From NCBI RefSeq assembly GCF_027943255.1, contig NC_072893.1:114823784-114887783 (forward strand): a DNA stretch of 64,000 bases, in the 5' to 3' direction. This document shows, piece by piece, positions 32,570-43,899 of the stretch (the stretch's first letter is position 1; every line of letters begins with the position of its first letter). The notes beneath the pieces were generated by a model. That model was not told the DNA's origin, made no database searches, and worked only from the letters and a program-made list of their open reading frames with translations. This DNA comes from Anastrepha obliqua. Its lineage: Eukaryota; Arthropoda; Insecta; Diptera; Tephritidae. The position numbers and the translations under genes are program-made.

Positions 32570-35500
32570 TGTAGTGGTGTTTCTGAAGATGAGGCGCAAA
32601 ATCGACAGGAGTCGTTGGAGCCTATATACCGAGCCTATGCAGATGGCTGTGCAGTCGGCAATGATCAGTGGGAATGCCACTAAGCATTCTCAGTTTGTCC
32701 TAGGATAGGTATGTGGGATGGTTAAATCGCTTGTATTCTAGGTAGTAAGCATTCTGAAATTTTCTAGTAGCCGTGGTAGTAATAAAATTCTGAAGTCAAA
32801 ATAGAAGTCTTGATGAATCAATTATTCCCCGAGTGTCAATGAGAACGCGAACATCAACTTGCAGTCATTTGGATGAAATGCAAAATGTGAAATAAGAGAC
32901 ATATTTGAAAAATGTGTTTGCATGATTTGTTAATCCAGCAAATGTACGTCCTACATCCCCCTATATGATACTTGTACGTACGAGTGCAGTAAAAACACAA
33001 GCACAAAAATAGCAACGCCACAAAAAGTGCGCTGCTGTCAAATGTAAGACGCCTTTATTGGAATTTATTGGTTGTCAACGTTCGAAGCCAGGCATACTTG
33101 GCGACCTGTCGAGCTGACATTTGGTCGTCATCGTCGACAGTGAGGTAACTGCCGTACATTGTAAATGTCAAATAAAATTCAAGGTGATGCTTGTAGAAGG
33201 CGTTCACAAACACATGCAAGCGTGCAGGGCGTGCGGAAGTATTTCAAGGATGTCATGTGTGTTACATATATGTGTGTGTGTGCGCGTACTTTTGTGCATA
33301 TGTATCATTGCCAAAACTGTCAACCACCCTGCCGCGGCTAATGTGTATCAATATCTCAACCGAAACAACACCCCACCAGCTGGCTGCTAATAAAGCAGCA
33401 GCTATAAGCCAAGCCCAAGCTCGCTGCGAAGCATCGTGAATTTTTTCCTTTTTTTTTGAACTCCTCCCCGGCTTCTTTTCTTCTGTTGTACGCCAGTGAG
33501 TGCCTGCACACCGGCTGACTATCATTAATATTTATTATTTTGCCACATATTCCCCGTCCCTGTGCATTGCATTGTGTCTACCACCGTGGGCGTTCGCTAA
33601 TGTGTGCATAAAGATTTTCGAAAAAAATATTACTTGGATCTGCTGCTGTTCTAGATTGGCTTCTTCTTGTGCCTCACTTCGCTTTTGCTTTGATATCCTA
33701 ATAAACCGAGAATGGCAGACAGGTTTTTGATATTTTAATATTCTGTATGAATATGAATGAATATCTATCGCACACACATGCTCATATATGTATGTATGAC
33801 CTGTAGGAAAAGTAACTGGTAGTTAACTGATGCGCTTGTAGTGAATTTGTACTCATAATTAGTTCGTGCTCGTTTTTTTGTTTATCTAGCAAGTGCCAAC
33901 TGTGCCACACTACATAATTTTTCAATAGTTTTAATTTAGTTCCGAAGGGGCAGTTGAGAACTAGTCACGAGGAGCCCAGTTGACAACTAGTTCCGATGAT
34001 ATAAGTTGAGGACTAGTTCGACTTACGTACGATTTTTGTCAGCTTGAAAGCAATGATAAATTTGATAAATTAAAAAAAAAACTATATATATCTAAAGTTT
34101 AGAGCAGTGGGATTAGCTCGATCTTCGCTCGAAACTCGTGCATTGCTCAACCGCTCAAATTTTTGTTCGAAAATTTTGAGTTTTCAAGCAATTTGGACAG
34201 TTAAACAAAAATTCTCAATTTTATTTGCTAGCATTTTTGAAGTTTTTCCAAGGTGTTTGCACTGTGTAGAATCAATTTGTATAACTCAAGCACTAATACC
34301 GACCAAAAAGTCAAAATAATTAAAAATATTGCTGAATTACTCGAAAAAGCTCGATAAACTCGCACTCAAGCTCGAAAAATGTATCAAATCCAATTTAACC
34401 ATTAGTAACTCTACACATTTTTTTGTGAAAACTTCTCCGAACTCATTGCACTTTTTCATTTTTCGGACCCACTGTATGACGCCGCGTTCGTATTATTCGA
34501 GGTAGGCGATTATGTTCATTTATTTTTGGCTTTAACGCTAACAGCTTCCGCAGAAGATCATCGCTACTCATAGCCAGAGTAGCAAAGTAATTCGCTTGTG
34601 CTCAAATAGTATATACTAGTTCGGAACCAGTAATTTTGTGCGACTTTTTCAGATTTTCCCTACAGGGTGTGCACACATACTTACACCTACATATGTGTGT
34701 TGTTGTTTTATTCTATTAGTATCATTAGTTGTCATTCGATTCGGTATGAAATTTGTTACCATACATAAATATTTTCATATTTTTCTAATATTTTTAGCAT
34801 TTATCGTCCTCAAATACATACCGACATCCATATGTGAAATGAAGACACTGTGACAAGCCGTATGCCACATGTCATTTCGATGCCAGCAGCAATCATCCAT
34901 GCGTACACAGCCACATATATATACACATACAGACGTATATGTGACTTATAGGTTAAACGCACCCACTTCACCGAATTTTTTTCACCCAAACTCTCGTGTC
35001 TTGCTTTCGGTGCCTTGCCATACTTACGACGCCTTCATTGCATTTGCCTGGTTTGGCGTCGAATGTTTGATAGATTGTGTCAAAATATGAAAAATTGTAT
35101 CAACTGTCATTTGACAGAGTTGCATGTGATTGGGCGTACTCGTATGTGTTTGATAGATTCACTTTCACTTCCTTGCATGTGCACACATACATACATACGT
35201 ACATATGAACACATAACATGACATTTGTAACGGCGAAAGCTCTAATGCGCTTAGAATGGCAAGCGTGGAGTAATAAAGAGAAAAAAGTGAACGTGTTTGG
35301 AATTTTTAAAAGGTGTCATTAATCGTAGGATGAGCTCATCGATGTCAGTATAATTTATGAACTGGCGATATGTCAAGGCAAATAAGGAGGAGTGGGTGTA
35401 TGCAGGGAAATTACTGCATTTACTTATCAGTTCGTTCCAAATTGAGAGCAGATATTGATATCAAAATACTCTTATATAGAATGCTGACTGACATATGGCG

Positions 35501-35699
35501 GTTCCGCCATATGAATAAGGACATCTAACTGTAGCAACTTGAGGAGTCGTTTGCCGAAAGGTTTTCATTACTACTTTTTTCTTTCAAAGAGAACTCCGCA
35601 ATCAGCTCATAACTTTTGCTGCACATTAAAAAGAAGATATCTCGGACAAAGATTGTCACACCAATATGCATATACTAGAGGCGATTCAAGAGTGTATCC
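32570..35699. other. Non-coding, no recognised feature
   Basis: AT-rich DNA with TATG/CATA microsatellite-like runs (33260-33300, 34905-34940, 35180-35210). 33000-33430 is less AT-rich and intron-like. No exon, RNA gene or repeat shared with the window was found. Confidence 0.45.
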
Positions 35700-35856
35700 T
35701 ATTAACCCAGTATTCAAAGGCCTTGGTAATGGTTTGCTTCATATTAGCCATAAGGGGTCTCGGTGGTCTAGAATTTTCAAAAAATCGGTTTGTAAGCTTT
35801 GCGTGGATGTTTGTAACTGCAGCTGTCCAGCTCCCATTATCAAATATGAGTGATGC
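35700..35856. repeat. Dispersed repeat, left part (split by SINE)
   Basis: GTAACTGCAGCTGTCCAGCT at 35813 matches 9893. The homologous sequence resumes after the SINE (CATACGAGCCATTTGCAAAA at 36302). The family is not identified. Confidence 0.6.
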
Positions 35857-35871
35857 AAGTATGTATATTCA

Positions 35872-36208
35872 GGCGGCCGCCGTAGCCGAATGGGTTGGTG
35901 CGTGATTACCATTCGGAATTCACAGAGAGGTCGTTGGTTCGAATCTCGGTGAAAGCAAAATTAATAAAAACATTTTTCTAATAGCGGTCCCCCTGGGCAG
36001 GCAATGGCAAACCTCCGAGTGTAATTCTGCCATGAAAAAGCTCCTCATAAAAATATCTGCCGTTCGGAGTCGGCTTGAAACTGTAGGTCCCTCCATATGT
36101 GGAACAACATCAAGACGCACCCCACAAATAGGAGGAGGAGCTCGGCCAAACACCTAACAGAAGTGTACGCGCCAATTATTTATTTTATTTTATTTTATTT
36201 TTTTTTTT
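35872..36208 (+). mobile_element. tRNA-derived SINE, copy C (complete, 15-bp target duplication)
   Basis: A perfect 15-bp duplication AAGTATGTATATTCA lies at 35857-35871 and 36209-36223. The 337-bp insert begins with a tRNA-related head: A-box-like TAGCCGAATGGGTTGG and B-box GGTTCGAATCTC at 35935. A roughly 200-bp body follows, then an AATTATTTT(ATTTT)n tail. It is the best reference copy for the family in this window. It would be transcribed by RNA polymerase III and mobilised by a LINE. Confidence 0.92.
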
Positions 36209-36223
36209 AAGTATGTATATTCA

Positions 36224-36490
36224 CAATGGACCTGCGAAAGGTCTAAGTGTGTCTTATGACAACCACCCTACCTATCCTTAGTATGTATATATAATATAAT
36301 ACATACGAGCCATTTGCAAAAATTATAAATTTTAAGGTGTGGTGTAAAATTTTGCAAAAATCGATTATTTTTTTTTAATATTTCGAAATTGTATGCTTTT
36401 AAGAATATACTATCAAATTTTTGGAAGGATATTCCATGTATTTTCGATTCTACAGACGTTTTAGAGTCCGGTAGAGTCAGATTCCTCAAG
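36224..36490. repeat. Dispersed repeat, right part, with LINE-like 3' end motif
   Basis: Contains GGTCTAAGTGTGTCTTATGA followed by CAACCACCCTACCTATCC. This resembles the 3' ends at 51430-51475 and 56425-56460. It continues with the tract shared with 9950-9975 and a segment (TTTTTGGAAGGATATTCCATG) resembling 51350-51375. Confidence 0.5.
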
Positions 36491-37129
36491 CGGCCACTCT
36501 CACAACTTTAATATCAATTATCTCAAAGTTTTTTTTTTGGCCTGGTGTCGTCAAAAAAAAAGAAAAACCATGCAACCAAATCGTCTGAAATTTTTATATG
36601 TTCTTCACAACACCAATGGCTATCGTCCGTACTAGAAGCATATCATTACTTCAATTGTTTCGTATTTTTTTAATAAAAAACTAAAAGAAACCCGATTTTT
36701 GGAGTGTCAAATTCAAAACCACGCCATTTTGTAAAATTTTTTTATTTTAGTACGGGACAAAGCTACAGTCATACTTTTAGTTTTTGTGTTTCGGATAATA
36801 GAACAGCCGTTCAGATCCAATTTTTCGCGAGGGTCAAATTCAGCGTAATCTTTCAAATTATTAGTTTAAAAAAAAACAATTTAATTAAACTTAAATTTAA
36901 TTTAATTTAATTAATTAATTAAATTAATTTTAAAATTTAAAATTTTAATTAATTTAAATGAATTAAAAAAAATTTTTTTTTTTCATTTTTGTATGTAAAA
37001 GAAGCTAAATAAAAAGCCTACAAAATTTAAACATCATTTTTAATTTTTTTATTGTAAAAACAAATCCTAAAAATACCCTAAATCTTCGAGCTCTAGACCA
37101 CCGGGACCCCTTAAGACCTGAATCGTTAA
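36491..37129. other. AT-rich non-coding stretch
   Basis: Includes a TTAA-rich, nearly palindromic tract at 36885-36980. No coding or repeat identity was recognised. Confidence 0.5.
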
Positions 37130-37960
37130 TGTATTCCTAGCATAACATCGGTTCTTCACGGCACCCCACAACATAAAGTCTAACGGCGTTCAGTCGCAGC
37201 TTCGAGGTGACGAATTGACAGCGCCGAAATGGCCGATAAAGCTTTTACCGAACTTTTTATTCTTCTTAATTGACGCGATAACGGCTTACATGATTTTTAC
37301 CGAGTTTAACAAAGCGAGCCAGTCGTTTCTTTCTCGTGCTAACCGGCGCTAATTAGAAACACCAACTGAAGCCAAGTCCTTCGCCACCTGATCTTTCCAA
37401 CATAGAAGAGGCTTTGCTCTTCCTCGGCTACCACCAGCTGGTAGCGTATCGAACACTTTCAGAGCCGGAGTGTTTGTATCTATGCGGACGACATGACCCA
37501 GCGAACGAAGCGGCTGGATCTTTATTCGCTGCGTTAAAACTCATGCAGCTCATAGTTCAATCGCCTGCGATTCTTGCTGTCGCCAACGTGTAAAGATCCA
37601 AAAAATCGTCGGCGGATCTTTCTCTCAAACACTCCAAGTGACGCTTCATCGGATATTACCATCGTCCACGCTTCTGCGCCATAGGTTAGGACAGGTATGA
37701 TGAGAGCCTTGTAGAGTTTTAGTTTTGTTCGTCGAGAGAGGACTTTACTATTCAGTTGCTGGAGGATGCTTCCATATTTAGAAGACCACGCAAGGGGGAA
37801 AAGTTACTGATCGCCATTCACTTGGGAGTAGCCAGGACGATTTTTCTACATATGGTTCAAGCAGTTCACAACTCCGGAATCAGCCCAAGAATCCTCTGGG
37901 TAGCTTTCGGGAGAAGGCGAAGCATCCCAGGATAGTTGGTTGTGAGCTGGGTTTGGGACC
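37130..37960 (-). pseudogene. RTE-like LINE, C-terminal remnant
   Basis: On the minus strand 37770-37270 gives fragments of the type T-K-L-K-L-Y-K-A-L-I-I-P-V-L-T-Y-G-A-E-A-W. A terminal block with G-K-P-L-L-C-W-K-D-Q-V-A-K-D-L-A-S-V-G follows. These match the plus-strand remnant at 43090-43790. The reading frame is interrupted several times. Confidence 0.65.
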
Positions 37961-38056
37961 CGCCACTTAAAAATCAATGTCCTCCCATACATTTAACATT
38001 TGAGAGATAAAGAAAGAGAGAGAGAAAAAACAAATTAAATAATAGGACTATGTTTA

Positions 38057-39302
38057 AGTTCGTGCGGTTTTTTTTCGAAATTTGAAACTTTATTGACGTA
38101 AAATGGTTACAAATTTAATATTCAAAGTATTGTCCATCGCTTACTACTACTTTTTCCCATCTTTCTGGCAATTCACGGATTCCCTTTGTGAAAAATTCGG
38201 TCGGTTTTGATGATCGATCCATTTTTTGACTTCATCGTAATTACGGAAGTGCTGGTCAGCCAGGCCATGTTGCATCGATCGGAAGAGATAGTAATCGGAT
38301 GGCGCAAGGTCTGGACTATACGGCGGGTGGGGTAGGACATCCCATTTGAGCGTTTCTAAGTATGTTTTGACCACTTGTGCAACATGTGGCCGAGCATTGT
38401 CATGTTGCAAAATAACTTTGTCGTGTCTATCGGCGTATTGCGGCCGTTTTTCTCGCAGTGCTCGGCTCAAACGCATCAATTGTCGTCGGTAGACATCCCC
38501 CGTAATCGTTTCATTCGGTTTCAGTAGCTCATAATACACAACACCCAGCTGGTCCCACCAGATACACAGCATAACCTTCAGGCCATGAATATTCTGCGCC
38601 GACGTCGATGTTGAAGCATGGCCAGGGTATCCATACGTTGCCCGACGTTTTGGATTGTCGTAATGGACCCACTTTTCATCGCTAGTCACAATTCGATGCA
38701 AAAAACCCTTTCTTTTGTGCCGTTGAAGCAGTTGTTCGCATGCCATAAAACGGCGTTCAACGTCTCTTGGCTTCAATTCATACGGCACCCAATGGCCTAC
38801 CTTTCGGATCATTCCCATGGCTTTTAAACGTTTGGAAATGGTTGATTGATCAACTCCCAAAGTTTTTGCAACCTCTTCTTGCGTGTGAGCCGAATCTTGA
38901 TCGAGCAATTCCTCCAATTCGGTATCCATGAACTTTGGCGGCGCACCCTCGCGTTCTTCGTCTTCCAAGCCAAAATCACCACTTTTAAAGCGTGCAAACC
39001 ACTTCTGGCACGTTCGCTCAGCTAGAGCATGCTCACCATAAACTTCCACCAAGATACGATGACTTTCGGCTGCTTTTTTCTTCATATTAAAATAATGAAG
39101 AAGAATTCCCCGCAAAAACACATTATTTGGCACGAAATTCGACATTTTCAAGTGTGGTAAAAATATTGTTGTTTACGCTTCAAATAAAAAACTTATACTG
39201 ACGTTTGTGCCTTACGACAGTAGCTCTCCAATGAATGTTTGGAAATGTGGATCGATGGAATAATAATTAAGTTACGCCATCTGTTGTAAAACCGCACGAA
39301 CT
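38057..39302 (-). mobile_element. mariner element, 1246 bp, perfect TA duplication
   Basis: The ends begin AGTTCGTGCGGTTTT on both sides. Each is directly flanked by TA (38055-38056 and 39303-39304). The single gene is on the minus strand. It is the best-preserved DNA transposon in the window. Confidence 0.92.
38147..39145 (-). CDS. mariner transposase, DD34D, frameshifted near the C-terminus
   Basis: Open from ATG 39145-39143 (S-N-F-V-P-N-N) for about 332 codons. Two helix-turn-helix regions (about residues 1-110; K-T-L-G-V-D-Q-S-T-I-S-K-R) bind the ends. The linker W-V-P-Y-E-L and the catalytic triad follow: V-T-S-D-E-K-W, L-Q-H-D-N-A-R-P-H, and Y-S-P-D-L-A-P-S-D-Y-Y-L-F, with 34 residues between the last two Asp. 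The protein resembles the Mos1/mauritiana-type group. A small deletion near 38218 shifts the frame after V-K-K-W-I-D. The normal ending (E-R-W-E-K, D-G-Q-Y-F) is still readable out of frame to about 38105. All catalytic residues are kept, but the altered last 20-odd residues probably impair it. Confidence 0.9.
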   Translation of the reverse strand: MSNFVPNNVFLRGILLHYFNMKKKAAESHRILVEVYGEHALAERTCQKWFARFKSGDFGLEDEEREGAPPKFMDTELEELLDQDSAHTQEEVAKTLGVDQSTISKRLKAMGMIRKVGHWVPYELKPRDVERRFMACEQLLQRHKRKGFLHRIVTSDEKWVHYDNPKRRATYGYPGHASTSTSAQNIHGLKVMLCIWWDQLGVVYYELLKPNETITGDVYRRQLMRLSRALREKRPQYADRHDKVILQHDNARPHVAQVVKTYLETLKWDVLPHPPYSPDLAPSDYYLFRSMQHGLADQHFRNYDEVKKWIDHQNRPNFSQRESVNCQKDGKK

Positions 39303-39319
39303 TATCGATAGACCTAGAA

Positions 39320-39690
39320 AGAATGAAAAAAGTTGAGCTAATGGGGAAAAAGACAAAAGGCAGAAAATGGTACTTAGCCATTTGTTAAATTTTTCCGAAG
39401 CTCGTTTTTAAAACATTGTGGGGTTTTTGATTTTTTCAACTTGTGTGGGGGACTGTTCCAAAAACGAATACCAAAAGCAAAACATTGGTATTCAGAGATT
39501 GATGACTTAAATTTGGCATATAAGAAACAGCTCTGATTGACTTGGTGTGAGTTAGTCTATTCCTGAGACACTGAGGTTCATTTGATATCAATATGTATTT
39601 TGTGCAACAAATCTGCATGGCAGGTAATGTCATTGGTGCACTAAGGATGAAGTACGCTGCTCGTATTTGCCTTCTTATTACCTTCTACTG
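39320..39690 (-). pseudogene. LINE 3' end fragment (low confidence)
   Basis: The minus strand near 39680-39440 gives R-R-Q-I-R-A-A-Y-F-I, then L-T-L-P-A-M-Q-I, R-N-R-L-T-H and F-G-T-V-P-H. The order resembles the extreme C-terminus of some non-LTR reverse transcriptases (L-T-L-P-S, then a N-x-L-P-like motif). No RT core is present. Confidence 0.35.
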
Positions 39691-39699
39691 ATAAAAAAA

Positions 39700-40305
39700 A
39701 ATACCAGTCTAACGGTTAGACTTGATAGAAGTGAAACCTTCCGTAAAACAAACTGAGAGAGAATAAGACGAAAGCAGCATTAGGAGCGGGATAATTATAG
39801 GTTCATTATAATATTACTATAAAGTTCATATTTTATTTTCTTCATTTTATCATTATTCATCCTCAATGTTTTCAATTTCAACAAATGATACGAGTGGCTT
39901 ATGATAGATAAAATATGATACAAATCTTTGGTTTCGATGTTGTCAAAAAAAATACCCAAACGGACCGAAGAAACAGACTTACAAATTTCTTCCATTTTCG
40001 TCTACTTGTATTCATATAAAAATGTATGGCTCCTCCCACCAAAGCTAAATGTATTAGTATATTTTTTCTTGTATTTATTCAAGGCTGAAATCCCGGCGGT
40101 ATTGCAATACCGGGTCAACCCGTGGCAGAGGTGGAGCAAGCCCCTAAAACACTCCGCCCATTTCCAAAAATCAGTTTAACATTTGTTGTCCTCCGATGGA
40201 GGATATATCAGATGTTAAGCTGATAACCACACTACCTAGTCAATACATTTTAAATAATAAACCTAATAAACCTTTTGAGAATTACACGCTCACAAAAATT
40301 ATTTG
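39700..40305. other. Non-coding, no recognised feature
   Basis: AT-rich. Around 40085-40180 is a GC-richer segment (CCCGGCGGTATTGCAATACC contains an inverted pair) that may be part of an unrecognised repeat. Confidence 0.4.
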
Positions 40306-40505
40306 TATCAACATATAATATAACGCTTCGTAACTAAATAACTTTTAGGCCAGCACCTACAGCATGACGCGGTAGCCGAGCGACTAGCAATGTGAGCTTC
40401 CGATCCAAAATCCTTGGTTCGAATCACAAGGAAAAGAAAAAATAAAAATTATTTTTATTTAGTTCGTCGCTACGTTTATATCAACATATAATATAACGCT
40501 TCGTA
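40306..40505 (+). mobile_element. tRNA-like insert between 27-bp direct repeats
   Basis: The 27-mer starting TATCAACATATAATATAACG and ending CTTCGTA occurs at 40306-40332 and 40479-40505. The 146-bp insert holds a tRNA-like core: GACGCGGTAGCCGAGCGACT (A-box-like) and GGTTCGAATC (B-box) at about 40373-40440. An A/T-rich tail follows. It looks like a second tRNA-derived SINE or a retroposed tRNA pseudogene, unrelated in body to copies A-E. 27 bp is long for a target duplication. Confidence 0.55.
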
Positions 40506-41357
40506 GCCAAGTTGGTCGCTTTTTTCGTTTCACTTTTCCCCAAATCACTCCCAACGATTCTAAAGAAGTTTTCACTTCAAAAAATCACGCTAATTCTACA
40601 ATCGTAGCGCAATTGTTGGTCTCTGACTATCCACACTTGACTTGCAGGACCTCTGCTAAAGCTCTCAGCCTGCTTGTAAGCAAACAAATTGATAGAAATC
40701 GCTATGTCACTGAACTCGCCTAATAACAACAACTGACATATTCATTGCACTCATACACACACGCACACATGTATACACACAATAGAACACCCTCGGCGCA
40801 GCTACTCCCATTTCTGAAGTTTGTTAACAATCACACTTGTTAACCTCATTGCGCTTCCCTCCTCCTCCTCTCTCCCCACAGCCCTTTGTTAGCGGCGACT
40901 TTTGTTTTCGCACACGCGCAGGCACGGCCCGGCAAGGGAAGGGAATATTGTGAAAGTATTTTACTATTGTTGTTTTGACGGTTGAGTGTTGCGCGTGGAC
41001 GCGTATCAAAAATCTAAAATCTTGATTTTTTTCAAATTCCATTGTAATTTTGATTCCTTCTCTCGATTTGCCCCAATTTCGCTCCCTCCCTCCAACTCTT
41101 CGAATACAATTGTGGTGTTTTCATTTGTTGAATTGTATTTGAGATTGTGCCAGCTGTTATTGTTGGTATCATTGTTGTTGTTTTCGTTTGCTATTGATAG
41201 CAATTTTCTTTTTTATGTAATTTCAATTCATGGGAAACGTCGCCCCAATGTAGGCTATTAACTTGCGCTTCTTTTTTCTAATTTGCGGAATATCACTGAG
41301 TTGGCTGCATACGGCTGTGTTTGCCGATTGAGGGCGCGCTGAGATTGAGGGGCCACC
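40506..41357. other. Non-coding; lower part may be promoter/5' UTR of a host gene
   Basis: 40840-40960 is pyrimidine-rich and then GC-rich. 41270-41357 is less AT-rich and leads into the Kozak-like ATG at 41358. No TATA box was recognised. Confidence 0.35.
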
Positions 41358-41367
41358 ATGGTTTGCG
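41358..41367 (+). CDS. Candidate first coding exon of a host gene (M-V-C-G)
   Basis: GGCCACCATGG is a near-ideal animal start context. The frame reads ATG GTT TGC G and then meets GTAAGC, a good splice donor, giving M-V-C-G with a phase-1 intron. M-V-C-G-G is how tetraspanins of the TSPAN13/31 (fly Tsp97E) family start, so this could be that gene's first coding exon. Ten bases are far too few to prove it, and no second exon was found in the window. Confidence 0.25.
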
Positions 41368-41924
41368 GTAAGCATTGGATTTTCTTGTGATTTGTGTTTG
41401 TACCTTAATTTAATTTTGATTGTTTGGGCGGATAAAAAGCTCTACTTATTTTGAAGAAGAAAAAAATCCGATTACGGAATCCTGTGTCAATGTTGAAATA
41501 AATTTAGATTTTTGCAATTATAGGTGGAGCAAAATTGGCTTTTAAGAGTTACCAATGCAATTTTTTGAGGTGCAAGAATTTTTGGTGGGCAGATCACTGA
41601 GGGAATACTTTCCTCAGTACCTAAAAAAAAACAATTGGAATTTTGGATTCGCTCCAACTTCATAAAATCTCTTTGGGCTTGAAAAACAACGTGCCAGTAC
41701 TTAGTTTTTAAGGCTGAAAATCAAGTACTTCTAGAATTCATAACTTTGCGTCATCTTTTAATCGTCGAAAACCCCCCTAACTTACTCCTTTCGTCCATCT
41801 TCCCTACATCTCACAAAGAAAGACCTTGTAGTTTTTTTAGACAGCTGCTAATTTAACATTTCAATTCTTTCTCGCCGGAAACCATGAACGAAATCCATTA
41901 TCTTATCTCCACCGAACGAAATGA
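41368..41924. other. Non-coding (intron if the candidate exon is real)
   Basis: AT-rich sequence with no domain or repeat recognised before the truncated mariner begins. Confidence 0.4.
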
Positions 41925-42856
41925 ATCGCTTTACGTTTGAAAAATGTCATGGAAGATTTGCTCCGATCTGGTCGCACATCAGCGTCTTCAACGGATGAAA
42001 ACATTGACAAAGTGAAGGAGCTGGAAAACCATCATTTAAGTTTGAGGGAGGTAGCACGTGACTTTAGCGTGTCTCACGAATCAATTTGCGACATTTTATA
42101 CCACCAATTGGGCAAAAGACGCGTGGCTGCCCGACTTGTTCCAAGAGAGTTGAGTTTCTTTCAAAAAATTCACCGGAAGAAGTTGGCTGACGACATGCTT
42201 GAGCAAGTGAATTCGGATCCAACGTTTATCCAGCGCATCATAACAGATGATGGAACGTGGGTGTATGAGTTTGACATGCAAACCAGTCAACAGGCGGGTG
42301 AATGGCGCTATCCACATGAGCCGAACTCCAACGTGCCGAAAGCACGTCAAAGTCGGTCAAGAGAGGCAGTCATGCTACTCGTTTTCTTTGATTTTCGGAG
42401 TGTTGTGCACTCGGAATTGGTTCGGTTTTACGGTAAATAAAGAATATTATTTGGAAGTTATGCGACGTGGAAAGAAAACTCATGGATCTTGCACCATGAT
42501 AACGCACCGTCTCACAAGGCTCATATTGTGAACACTTTTTTGTCCAAAAGCTCGACAAATATCATCGAATAACCACCGTTTTCTCCGGATTTAGCCCCAT
42601 GTAACTTTTTTCTTTTCCTAAAATTAAATTTCCTTCCGCGGACGCCGATTTGAGTCGATAGAGGCCATTAAGGAGAATTCGGTGAAGGATCTTAAGAAGA
42701 TCTCTTCAAACGCGTTTAAAAGGTGCTTTGATGGCTGGACTAGTCGTTACATATAATTCGAATGGATCCTATTTTGAAGGCGACAAAATAAATTTTGATA
42801 ATTAAACAATAATTTGCGTTTTATTGAACAATTTCCGGTACTTCTTTAACAGAATG
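41925..42856 (+). pseudogene. 5'-truncated mariner, third catalytic Asp lost
   Basis: 41937-42440 keeps the second DNA-binding part (D-E-N-I-D-K-V-K, H-L-S-L-R-E-V-A-R-D-F), I-T-D-D-G-T-W with the first Asp, and V-F-F-D-F-R. After frameshifts and a small deletion come H-H-D-N-A-P-S (about 42495) and F-S-P-D-L-A-P-C-N-F-F-L-F (about 42580), where the third Asp is Asn. The right end (to about 42856) reads, reversed, TACATTCTGTTAAAGAAGTA, a mariner-like TIR. No left TIR is found, so the first third is missing. The copy is inactive. Confidence 0.8.
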
Positions 42857-43089
42857 TATGCTAAAAAGCAAAACTGACGTATCTGAAGGTTCAAAAATCT
42901 GTCCAATGCATCCTCAGAGTGTGACAAGTTGGTATGGATCTAAGAGAGGTGTCCTCGTTGTACATTTGTCATTGCCATTTGTCGTGTCCATTTTTCATTC
43001 AAAATGTTGCTTGAATGACGATATTTTGCTCGTCAAGTTCGGTAAGTTAGTTATGCTTGTTAGTTCAGCCTTCTCCAAACTGGATATAA

Positions 43090-43790
43090 AAGCAAAGCGA
43101 ATGGGTGTGGGGGTGAACGAGAACAAAATGAAGTACCTCTTGTCATTAGTCGGGGCCCTCACATATCGGCACCCACGTCTCTGTTGACAGTTATAATTTC
43201 GAGGTTGCAAGAGACTACGTTTATCTAGGAACCAGCCTTAATACCATTGACAATGTCAGCCTTGAAGTCTAACGGAAAATCTCTCTTGCTAACAAGTGCT
43301 CCTTTGGCCCAAGCAGGAAATTGAGTAGAAATGCGTACTCAAATGAGTACTCAACGAGTACTCAACGAACAAAATTAACACTCCACAAGGCTTTCTTCAC
43401 GCCCGTCCTATCGTATGGCGCAGAAGCGTGGACGATGACAATAAAAGATTCTGCGGAAGTTTTTAGGACCTTTGCACGTTGTCGACGGCGGGTATGGTAG
43501 ACGGTGGAACAATGAGCTGTATGAACTTTAGGACCACATAGAAATAGCGCAGCGAATAAAGATCCAGTGACCTCGTTGGCTCCGACTCTCAAAGTATTCG
43601 ATGGGGTACCAGCTGCTGGTAGTAGAAGAAGAGGAAGGTCTTTTCTGCGTTGGAAAGATCAGGTGGCGAGGGACTTGGCTTCACTTGGTGTGTCCAACTG
43701 GCGCTGGTTAGCACGAGAAAGAAACGACTGACCCACTTGGTTAAACTCGGCACTAAGCGGTTATCACGCCAATCAAGAAGAAGAATAAGT
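43090..43790 (+). pseudogene. RTE-like LINE, C-terminal remnant
   Basis: Plus strand: R-D-Y-V-Y-L-G-T-S-L-N near 43215, L-T-L-H-K-A-F-F-T-P-V-L-S-Y-G-A-E-A-W near 43380-43430, and G-R-S-F-L-R-W-K-D-Q-V-A-R-D-L-A-S-L-G-V then N-W-R-W near 43630-43710. It ends in an AAGAAGAAGAAT tail near 43780. Stops and frameshifts are present. It matches the minus-strand remnant at 37130-37960. Confidence 0.75.
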
Positions 43791-43899
43791 ACAACCTATA
43801 CCTATTCATACCAAGTCCCTTCAAAATGAGGCTTTAGGAATTTTAAATTAATGGGCGACATTTCCTGGAAAATTTTAAATTACATTTTCCATACGAAAT

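Noticed and set aside
35880..35955. Functional tRNA gene
   Set aside because: The A and B boxes are present, but the cloverleaf does not close and the segment is the head of a SINE.
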